Shown here: in pieces, positions 58,073-64,000 of the stretch
Position numbering within the stretch: position 1 is the stretch's first letter
Layout: the number at the start of each line of letters is the position of its first letter
Source of the DNA: a virus
IMG/VR virus record: IMGVR_UViG_3300021185_001145
Span: 1 to 64,000 of that record
Length of the DNA stretch: 64,000 nucleotides
Reading direction: 5' to 3' (one strand)
Notes under the pieces: generated by a model
What the model saw: the letters and a program-made list of their open reading frames with translations, nothing else
Databases searched by the model: none
What the model was told of the DNA's origin: nothing
Made by a program: the position numbers and the translations under genes

Positions 58073-58888
58073 TTACATTCCCGCAATTGTTTCTTTAGTA
58101 AGATACTTTGTTTCTTTGAACTGCAACGTCAAGTCAACTTCTACAGGTTCACCATCAGCATGATATGCGGCGACACCAGAACCAGAATAGTTTATACTCA
58201 TATCAACAAGAACTGCATCAACATACCCATTGTATAAATCACCACTACTTACATTGATAGAGAACTTTGAAGGTGGTGTAAAGTATGATGTTTCGCCTGC
58301 GTTTTTGAATGCTGGGTGCATATGATATTTAAACATTTGAATAGCACCTGCAAGCACAGCCATTTCTGATTTATTTTTAGGGAAGAATTTGAAATCAAAT
58401 GAGAAGTTTCTAAAACCGATACCTCTAAACATAACCTCCATATGATTGTTTACTGCTTGGTTATTTGCTTTGTTATATGCATCTTGAGTTCCTGTCAATC
58501 CTGTAAAGGATTCTGCACCAGCAAGAGCATTTTGCATTGCACTAGAACCTGCTTCTTTGAGTGCGCCACCAATAGCGGCTGTGTTTACAGTACCAGCGTC
58601 CATCAAAGGCTTTAAGATATTAGAAATCTGACTTTCTTCATAGTTCGCAGAGTATTGAGTTTGCATAGTTTGAGGCATATATAGTCGAACAGACCCTGAG
58701 GAAAATGCCATCAGATTTGTCGAAACTGGAGTGTTTGGTGCAAACGCTTGACCCATCTCATTCAAAGCAGTGAATGTGATTGAAGGTCCTTCTCCATCTG
58801 GTGGAAACTGAGCGTTACTCGTTCCAAACATACTTTTACCCAACAAAGCGAGTGGGTTTGGTATATTAAATGACAGTGATAATCCCAT
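58073..58888 (-). CDS. 48: Baseplate tail-tube cap/initiator, gp48-like
   Basis: 271 residues. FRNFSFDFKFFPKNKSEMAVLAGAIQMFKYHMHPAF and the C-terminal INYSGSGVAAYHADGEPVEVDLTLQFKE are shared by gp48/gp54 tube-nucleating proteins. Residues ~60-140 are a helical, Ala/Gly-rich insertion. Shorter than T4 gp48 (364). The assignment to gp48 rather than gp54 is tentative; a second tube-like gene is at 60042-60683. Driven by a late promoter that overlaps the divergent one for gp4. Confidence 0.82.
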   Translation of the reverse strand: MGLSLSFNIPNPLALLGKSMFGTSNAQFPPDGEGPSITFTALNEMGQAFAPNTPVSTNLMAFSSGSVRLYMPQTMQTQYSANYEESQISNILKPLMDAGTVNTAAIGGALKEAGSSAMQNALAGAESFTGLTGTQDAYNKANNQAVNNHMEVMFRGIGFRNFSFDFKFFPKNKSEMAVLAGAIQMFKYHMHPAFKNAGETSYFTPPSKFSINVSSGDLYNGYVDAVLVDMSINYSGSGVAAYHADGEPVEVDLTLQFKETKYLTKETIAGM

Positions 58889-58907
58889 TGGGTTCCCTCT
58901 TTTATTT

Positions 58908-58915
58908 TATAAATA
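58908..58915 (+). promoter_or_regulatory. Rightward late promoter (TATAAATA) for gp4
   Basis: Exact TATAAATA on the plus strand, start near 58922, ~25-nt leader to ATG 58947. Faces the leftward box at 58927-58934. Confidence 0.8.
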
Positions 58916-58926
58916 CTTTACTACAT

Positions 58927-58934
58927 TATTTATA
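58927..58934 (-). promoter_or_regulatory. Leftward late promoter (TATAAATA) for gp48
   Basis: Exact TATAAATA on the minus strand, start near 58921, ~33-nt leader to ATG 58888. The two divergent boxes are 11 bp apart, with start sites essentially adjacent between them. Confidence 0.8.
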
Positions 58935-58946
58935 AGGACTACATGA

Positions 58947-59399
58947 ATGGCATACAAAGGTAAGTACAAACCCCAAAACCCAGAGAAGTACAAAGGCGAC
59001 CCTACTAAGATTATATATCGTTCTTTGTGGGAACGAAAGTTTATGGTGTATTGCGATACAAATGTAAACATATTGCAGTGGGCAAGTGAAGAAGTAATCA
59101 TACCGTACCGTGACCCAACATCAGGCAAGAATAGAAGATACTTTCCCGATTTTTGGGTAAAGATGAAGACTAAAGACGATACTATTGAGTGTAGTCTAAT
59201 CGAAGTCAAACCAAAGAAACAACTTAAAGCACCTGACCAATCTAAGAAGTATAACACACCTACTGGGCGTTTGTCAACCAAATATGTGCGTGAAGTAAAG
59301 ACTTATGCCGTGAATATGGCAAAGTTTGATGCGGCAAAAGAGTTTTGTGCCGATAGAAAGTGGTCTTGGAAAATTCTTACTGAAGAACATTTAACTTAG
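58947..59399 (+). CDS. 4: Head completion protein gp4 (TnsA-like nuclease fold)
   Basis: 150 residues, equal to T4 gp4 (150). MAYKGKYKPQNPEKYKGDPTKIIYRSLWERKFMVYCD and YFPDFWVKMKTKDDTIECSLIEVKPKKQ show the E...PDF/W...E-V-K pattern of the restriction-like nuclease fold (TnsA type). gp4 acts after packaging to prepare filled heads for tail joining. First gene of the rightward block. Confidence 0.95.
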   Translation: MAYKGKYKPQNPEKYKGDPTKIIYRSLWERKFMVYCDTNVNILQWASEEVIIPYRDPTSGKNRRYFPDFWVKMKTKDDTIECSLIEVKPKKQLKAPDQSKKYNTPTGRLSTKYVREVKTYAVNMAKFDAAKEFCADRKWSWKILTEEHLT

Positions 59400-59402
59400 T
59401 GT

Positions 59403-59410
59403 TATAAATA
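59403..59410 (+). promoter_or_regulatory. Late promoter (TATAAATA) for the 196-aa gene
   Basis: Exact TATAAATA on the plus strand just after the gp4 stop, start near 59417, ~25-nt leader. Confidence 0.8.
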
Positions 59411-59441
59411 GTCATATAGGTTTAACTGAGAGATTGTATAC

Positions 59442-60032
59442 ATGGCGGCAGTAGTATTTGACGATATTCTCTTGCAAGGTGTTAGGGCTGGACAGATACC
59501 AGCGAAGACAAGAAAAGCAAGAACTTGGTATCGTATGAAAGCAAAAGAGTTGGGTACGAAAACTACTCAAACATCATTAGTTTCTGACAGTGAGAGATTG
59601 AGAGGTCGAATACTGCCTGGGACTATGGTGTTCTACGTCTATGATGCAAAGGGTAAAAAGACACTCCCATATTACGATAGATTTCCATTGACCATTGTAG
59701 TTGAAAATACTACAGATGGTTTTTTGGGATTGAACTTACATTATCTGCCTTATCAAGCGAGAGCAAAATTGATGGATGCTTTATACACTCTTTCAAACAA
59801 TAAAAAATATGATGATACTACACGATTGAAATTGACTTATCAAACTCTAAAAGGTGCGGCGAAGTTAGCGGCATTTAAACCCTGTCTCAAAAGATATTTG
59901 AGTGGGCAAGTTAGAAGTAAATATGTTTATATCAACCCATCAGAATGGGACATTGCTTTATTTCTGCCAGTTGAAAACTTCAAGGGTGCAGGGAAAAGAA
60001 AAGTCTGGACTGATAGTGCATCAAAATATTAA
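59442..60032 (+). CDS. Conserved T4-like virion/assembly protein (possibly gp2, DNA end protector)
   Basis: 196 residues. The stretch RILPGTMVFYVYDAKGKKTLPYYDRFPLTIVVENTTDGFLGLNLHYLPYQAR and WDIALFLPVENFKGA is a widely conserved block in T4-like phages. T4 places gene 2 next to gene 4, so gp2 is the best positional guess, but I cannot confirm it from motifs. N-terminus is basic. Own exact late promoter shows late expression. A tail or hub assembly role is the alternative. Confidence 0.6.
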   Translation: MAAVVFDDILLQGVRAGQIPAKTRKARTWYRMKAKELGTKTTQTSLVSDSERLRGRILPGTMVFYVYDAKGKKTLPYYDRFPLTIVVENTTDGFLGLNLHYLPYQARAKLMDALYTLSNNKKYDDTTRLKLTYQTLKGAAKLAAFKPCLKRYLSGQVRSKYVYINPSEWDIALFLPVENFKGAGKRKVWTDSASKY

Positions 60033-60041
60033 GGACTGAAA

Positions 60042-60683
60042 ATGGACATCTCAAGTTTCGCCGCAAAATTATCATCTAGTGGACTACAAAAGTCTTCACA
60101 TTATCAGGTAGAATTTTTTCCACCAGGTGCTGTTGGTTCTGTTCCTTACGGTAACGCTACTGCACATTGTTATGTAAAAGATGTTTCTCTTCCAGGTAGA
60201 AATATCTCTACTTCAGAAATAAAATATGGTGGACTACCCACAACGAAACAAGCATATAACTCTATTCCAAATGATTGTACAATCACATTTATGGCTGATG
60301 GTGATATGCAAATCTGGAGACATTTTCAAGCATGGCAGAGAGCAATTCACGACCCACAGACTGGCGCTGTTGGGTACCCTGATGATTATAAGGGTGTCGT
60401 AAAGATTAAAACATTTTCTGTAGATGGTACTACTACACACGAACAATCACTACAAGATGCATTCCCTGAGAATTTAAGCGATATTCAATTGACGTATGGC
60501 GCAGAAGAACTTGCAACATTTTCAGTGACATTTTCATATACAAGAATTGAAGAAGGTTCGGGTATTGGTGGAGTTGGTGGTGCTACACCAGCACTTGCCG
60601 CAATCGGTGGACTTATACAGGCGATTGCGAATCCATCTATCTCGTTTAGTGTTGGTCCGTTCAACGGAAGAATTGGTTTTTAA
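60042..60683 (+). CDS. 54: Tail-tube-like baseplate protein (gp54-like)
   Basis: 213 residues. QVEFFPPGAV..., CYVKDVSLPGRNISTSEIKYGGLPTTKQAYNSIPNDCTITFMADGD and WRHFQAWQRAIHDPQTGAVGYPDDY match the tube-protein superfamily; FSVTFSYTRIEEGSG ends the fold, followed by a short Gly/Ile-rich tail. gp54 tops the baseplate and starts tube growth. Shorter than T4 gp54 (320), so the precise equivalence is open. Confidence 0.8.
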   Translation: MDISSFAAKLSSSGLQKSSHYQVEFFPPGAVGSVPYGNATAHCYVKDVSLPGRNISTSEIKYGGLPTTKQAYNSIPNDCTITFMADGDMQIWRHFQAWQRAIHDPQTGAVGYPDDYKGVVKIKTFSVDGTTTHEQSLQDAFPENLSDIQLTYGAEELATFSVTFSYTRIEEGSGIGGVGGATPALAAIGGLIQAIANPSISFSVGPFNGRIGF

Positions 60684-60737
60684 TTTAATACATATATAAT
60701 AATGATTATATAATTTTTTATAAAATGGAGAATATAC

Positions 60738-61475
60738 ATGGCGTTACCTAAAATTGACTTGCCCCTTTACACTACAGAAATTCCGTCTACTGGAAGACAA
60801 ATTAACTTTAGACCGTTTCTAGTTAAAGAAGAAAAGATTTTATTGATGGCTTTAGAGAGTGGCAAAGAAGAAGAAATTCACGGCGCAACTCTACAGATTA
60901 TTAGAAACTGTACTGCTGGCAATGACCCAGAACTTGATGTTGAAGGCATGGCAAATTTTGATGTTGAATGGATGTTTCTTCAAATTCGCAGAAGAAGTAT
61001 TGGTGATACAAGCACGTTAAGATTTAAACATAAGAATGGTATCAATAATAAAGGTGTGCCATGTGATAATACTATGAAAGTCGATGTTGACTTGAGTGAA
61101 GTTGAAGTGCATGGTGACATTAAACCACCAATTATTCATCTGACTGAAACTGTAGGTATGAAGATGAGATACCCGACTGTGCTTGAAGCGATGAGTATTG
61201 CAAAGGATGCGAGTGGTGGTGTCGATAAGATTTTGAAAGTTGTTGCGTCTTGTATTGAAATAATCTTTGATGGTGACGAAATGTTCCCTGCAAAGAACAG
61301 TACAGAACAAGAGATTAATGAATTTCTGGAAGGTTTGAATACAGAACAGTTTCAGAAGGTGAACGCATTCTTTGATAATATGCCTAGATTGCATAAGAAG
61401 ATACGTCATCAATGTAAAAAGTGTGATGAGATGATTGAACATAATGTGGAGGGTTTGTCGAGTTTTTTCGTATAA
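60738..61475 (+). CDS. 26: Baseplate hub assembly protein, gp26-like (T4 baseplate family)
   Basis: 245 residues (T4 gp26 is 208). MALPKIDLPLYTTEIPSTGRQINFRPFLVKEEKILLMALESGKEEEI is the hallmark of the T4 baseplate (gp26/gp51) family. C-terminal HQCKKCDEMIEHNVEGLSSFF has a CxxC pair. It is followed by a short frame and then the tape measure, the layout of tail-assembly chaperones. Its last codons contain the slippery heptamer T-TTT-TTC, so part of the product may extend into the next frame. GGAG ribosome-binding site 8 bases upstream. Confidence 0.87.
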   Translation: MALPKIDLPLYTTEIPSTGRQINFRPFLVKEEKILLMALESGKEEEIHGATLQIIRNCTAGNDPELDVEGMANFDVEWMFLQIRRRSIGDTSTLRFKHKNGINNKGVPCDNTMKVDVDLSEVEVHGDIKPPIIHLTETVGMKMRYPTVLEAMSIAKDASGGVDKILKVVASCIEIIFDGDEMFPAKNSTEQEINEFLEGLNTEQFQKVNAFFDNMPRLHKKIRHQCKKCDEMIEHNVEGLSSFFV

Positions 61476-61505
61476 TGCTGGACCATAATAAGTTGAAAAA
61501 CTTAT
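61448..61505 (+). promoter_or_regulatory. Candidate programmed -1 frameshift signal
   Basis: Internal Shine-Dalgarno-like GGAGGG (61448-61453), 9-base spacer, in-frame slippery heptamer T-TTT-TTC (61463-61469), stop TAA at 61473, and a hairpin ATAAGTT-GAAA-AACTTAT (61488-61505). Slipping by -1 after FF continues as RIMLDHNKL into the 63-aa frame, giving one ~311-aa fusion. The elements match the E. coli dnaX arrangement (SD about 10 nt upstream) and the lambda G-T logic. Confidence 0.7.
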
Positions 61506-61666
61506 ATGAAACAAATTTCGCTATGGTTCAGCATCACAAATACTCACTCACAGAAATCGAGAATATGATGCCGTGGGAGAGAGAAGTGTATGTTGGTATG
61601 TTAATTAATCATGTTCAGGAGCAAAACGAAAAAATTAAAGAACGAACTGCAAAAAGAAAAAGTTAA
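61475..61666 (+). CDS. 51: gp51-like small chaperone frame (63 aa), probably also made as a -1 fusion
   Basis: 63 residues: MLDHNKLKNLYETNFAMVQH then KYSLTEIENMMPWEREVYVG and a Lys/Glu-rich end. The EIENMMPWEREVY block is typical of the second tail-assembly chaperone in T4-like phages. ATG overlaps the upstream stop (TAATG) and has no proper ribosome-binding site of its own: the GGAGGG upstream is 21 bases away. Translation therefore depends on re-initiation or on the -1 frameshift. Confidence 0.8.
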   Translation: MLDHNKLKNLYETNFAMVQHHKYSLTEIENMMPWEREVYVGMLINHVQEQNEKIKERTAKRKS

Positions 61667-61688
61667 TGTCTATAAAAGAGAGCAATAA

Positions 61689-64000
61689 ATGGCAACGTTA
61701 AAAGACACAATTGATTCCATGAAGGATTCAAATTTTCAGAAATTTGCTTCTGACCAAGAGAAGCGAACCCGTGAAATTATGAATTCTATCGACCAGTATC
61801 AGAAAAATGTGTCTGGCGAAAGTAAAGCATATGCGGATGCTATTGCTGGCGCTGTTCAAAAATCTCAAGACCTGAGTGCATCACAACTTAAAGATGGTGT
61901 AAGAGGTCTAAAAGATATCGAAAATGTAATTAAAGCACAAACAGATATCTCAAAAGCAGACAGAGCAAATCTACTCAAAGCCACTGATATTGCGAAGATG
62001 CAGATGGAAGCAAAATCGCAAAGTGGCATTCTATCAAAAATGAAAGAAACAATTTCAAACAACGCAATTGATATCTCATCTGTTGCGGCAGGTCTGAGTG
62101 GGAACAGTCCTGCGATTATGTTTGCGACAAAGTATGTGTTAGACAAACGTAAGCAGTTAAAAGAAGAAAAAGCGGCACGCAAAAAAGCGATGGCTGAAGA
62201 ATCCTTAGAAAGACTTGAAAGTATTCAAGCCGCAAAGCAAAGCAATTCTAACGCAAAAGAAGAAGCAAAAATTTTAAAAGCAACTGGTGGTGGCGCTGTT
62301 TCAGGCGGACCAGCATCAGGTTCTAGTTCAGAACTTATTGTGTGGAATGAAATACAAGCAGAAGAACTAGAAAAAATTCGTATCGGAATCAATGCATTTC
62401 TCAATAATGAAATGATAGGAAGTCGAAATGAAGAAGAGAATAGAAGAGAAGGTAATCGCCAAACTGAAAAACTGATAGATGCTGTAGAAGGTATCGGAGT
62501 TGGTGGCGCTGTCGCAGGCGCAGGTGGTGAAGGTGGCAAAAGCGGTATTATGTCGATGCTCAGTGGTGCGCTTTCAACTATGGCTGGTGTACTGGGTGCT
62601 GGTGGTCTAAAGGGTTTATTTGGTAAACTCACAGGTCTGTTCGCAAAAGCAGGACCATTAGCGTCAACGATTGGTAGACTTGCAACTGCCGCGGCACCTA
62701 TTGCATCTGTTGCTGTTGGTGGCGCAATGATTGCTAAAGATGTTTATGACATGGCATCAGCCGCACTTGATAATGATATTACTACTGAGATTGAAGGTAA
62801 AGATATGGGTGGCGTCATCGGTGGCGCATTGCTCGGAACAGTCGGTATGTTTGTCGCTGGTCCTCTTGGTGCAGGTCTTGGTATGGCACTTGGTAATATG
62901 GTCGGTGGCTTTGTCGGAGATATTGTAGCACCAAACTACAATGAAGTATTATCAGAATCCCAAACAAAAATACAAGCATCAAAAGATGCGCTTTCTGCAT
63001 CATTAACAACTATCACAGACTTGTATAACAGTGGTGCTATAACAGAAGCAGAATATAACGAACAAAAAGCAGTCATTGAATCCCAACAAGCAATGAACGC
63101 TAAACATGAGCAAATGGCGGCTGATACTGCCGCACTACAAACAACAATGATGGCGAAGGGTCAAGCATATAATGACTTGAATGCATCTATTCAAGCGATG
63201 GAAGACCAAGGTCTTGTTGTCAGTCAGTCAATGTATGACACACTTGATGCACTTGAAACAGAATATGATACTGCTAAAGATGCATTTGACACAGCCTCCG
63301 CAGAACTTTCATCAACTGTAGACCCATCTTGGTATGACAATATTAAAACAGGATTGTTTGATTCCTGGAATATGCTAAGTGGTGCCGCCGCATCTGGTTT
63401 TGAAACAATGAAGTCTGGGTTTGAAAGTGCAAGAGGTTGGTTTGCTGAAAAGATTACTGCGCTTGATGAAGCATTTGGTATTTCAGAAGGTGTTCAAAAC
63501 GCAGTTGCGTATGTAGAAGAAAAAGCCGCCGCGCTTGCAACTACTGTCGGTGTCGCAGTTGCAGAGACAGCCGCCGCAGTAGATGAAGCAGTTGAAGACA
63601 GTCTTGCACAGTTGAACCTTGATGATGAATATCGTGCATTGAAAACTGGTACTGCCGCCGCTGTTGCAGGTGCTAAAGAAGCAATAGGCGAAGCCGCAGA
63701 ATATGCAGAAGAAATGGCACAAGAACTTGTTGACGGTGTTGACCTCAGTGATGGTGTTCAGTTAGAAGACGTTGGTGCGCTTGCAGGAAATCTTGCCGAA
63801 GTTGGTGCAGAAGTTGCTGGCGATGCCGCTGAAGCAATAAGCGATGCAACAAATGCCGCTATTGACGCAGTTGGTCTTAGAGATGAAGTTGAAGCAGTAC
63901 AAGAACTTGCAAGTGATGCTGTTGATGGTGCTGTTGCTCTTGTTGAAAAAGGCAAAGAAGAAGTTTCTGAAGCAGTTGCCGCTGGTGTCGCCGCAATGGG
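61689..64000 (+). CDS. Tape-measure/hub protein (gp29 position), partial
   Basis: Open frame from ATG 61689 to the window end (at least 770 residues). N-terminal ~220 residues are helical and charged (DSNFQKFASDQEKRTREIMN); then come Gly/Ala-rich hydrophobic segments (about 280-330 and GGVIGGALLGTVGMFVAGPL near 378-397), then long Ala/Glu/Asp helices with heptad repeats (AYVEEKAAALATTVGVAVAE). Length, helix content, hydrophobic patches and position after the chaperone pair are those of tape measures; T4 gp29 is the functional match. The large helical tail suggests a protein longer than T4 gp29 (590). Confidence 0.8.
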   Translation, partial: MATLKDTIDSMKDSNFQKFASDQEKRTREIMNSIDQYQKNVSGESKAYADAIAGAVQKSQDLSASQLKDGVRGLKDIENVIKAQTDISKADRANLLKATDIAKMQMEAKSQSGILSKMKETISNNAIDISSVAAGLSGNSPAIMFATKYVLDKRKQLKEEKAARKKAMAEESLERLESIQAAKQSNSNAKEEAKILKATGGGAVSGGPASGSSSELIVWNEIQAEELEKIRIGINAFLNNEMIGSRNEEENRREGNRQTEKLIDAVEGIGVGGAVAGAGGEGGKSGIMSMLSGALSTMAGVLGAGGLKGLFGKLTGLFAKAGPLASTIGRLATAAAPIASVAVGGAMIAKDVYDMASAALDNDITTEIEGKDMGGVIGGALLGTVGMFVAGPLGAGLGMALGNMVGGFVGDIVAPNYNEVLSESQTKIQASKDALSASLTTITDLYNSGAITEAEYNEQKAVIESQQAMNAKHEQMAADTAALQTTMMAKGQAYNDLNASIQAMEDQGLVVSQSMYDTLDALETEYDTAKDAFDTASAELSSTVDPSWYDNIKTGLFDSWNMLSGAAASGFETMKSGFESARGWFAEKITALDEAFGISEGVQNAVAYVEEKAAALATTVGVAVAETAAAVDEAVEDSLAQLNLDDEYRALKTGTAAAVAGAKEAIGEAAEYAEEMAQELVDGVDLSDGVQLEDVGALAGNLAEVGAEVAGDAAEAISDATNAAIDAVGLRDEVEAVQELASDAVDGAVALVEKGKEEVSEAVAAGVAAM

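Noticed and set aside
60720-60727. TATAAAAT resembling a late promoter before the gp26-like gene
   Set aside because: Mismatch in the box, and transcription would start only a few bases before the ATG, leaving no room for the ribosome-binding site.

Overview
The window is a contiguous piece of a T4-like (contractile-tailed, marine type) phage genome. It carries the T4 replication, recombination and late-transcription core (gp45, gp44, gp62, RegA, gp46, gp47, gp55, UvsW, UvsY), the full head, neck, tail and baseplate set, and repeated TATAAATA late promoters. The gene order (gp23 followed by a tube-like gene, uvsY, uvsW, gp55, gp47, gp46), a MoxR/VWA (CobS/CobT-like) pair, Hsp20 and DUF4815-type giant virion proteins resemble marine T4-like phages (cyanophage/pelagiphage type) more than coliphage T4. 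There are no photosynthesis genes. No tRNA, CRISPR or insertion sequence was seen. The host cannot be named from the sequence.

Layout. 1-1,911: late and accessory genes (GH19 endolysin, Hsp20) and dUTPase. 1,915-4,787: regA, 62, 44, 45 and a DUF5664 nucleotide hydrolase gene. 4,872-8,546: MoxR-type AAA+ ATPase, a newly found 55-aa gene, and a VWA protein with an HEXXH site, all fed by near-consensus sigma70 promoters with repeated AACCAAAATAA upstream elements. 8,728-11,841: a candidate DNA-modification cassette (CmoA-like, C5-cytosine methyltransferase, asparagine-synthetase-like ATPase) plus dCMP deaminase. 11,795-18,817: small proteins, a catalytically degenerate peptide deformylase, gp46, gp47, gp55, UvsW and UvsY. 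18,868-32,341: capsid, portal, tail tube, sheath, terminase and neck genes. 32,451-58,888: large fibre/baseplate proteins and gp8, 7, 6, 25, PAAR, 5, 27, 53, 48. At about 58,920 transcription diverges through overlapping late promoters, and gp4, a gp2-like gene, gp54-like, a gp26/gp51-like chaperone pair with a -1 frameshift signal, and a tape-measure protein run rightward off the end.

The most notable observation is at 8,728-11,410. The cytosine-C5 methyltransferase has Arg where the family motif X has its conserved Asn (GRAV for GNAV, residue 354). An Asn-to-Lys change at this position in the bacterial enzyme M.MpeI is known to let it use carboxy-SAM. The next gene, overlapping by 8 bases, encodes a homologue of CmoA, the carboxy-SAM synthase, and the gene upstream encodes an asparagine-synthetase-type carboxylate-activating domain. 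Together these suggest a natural route to 5-carboxymethylcytosine in DNA, possibly followed by amidation. This is a hypothesis from sequence, not a demonstrated activity.

Regulation appears two-tiered. Sigma70-type promoters (TTGACA, 17 bp, TATAAT-like) serve the replication and modification genes, and two of them point antisense into gp5 and into the gene after uvsW. TATAAATA promoters, presumably read by gp55-containing polymerase, serve virion genes.
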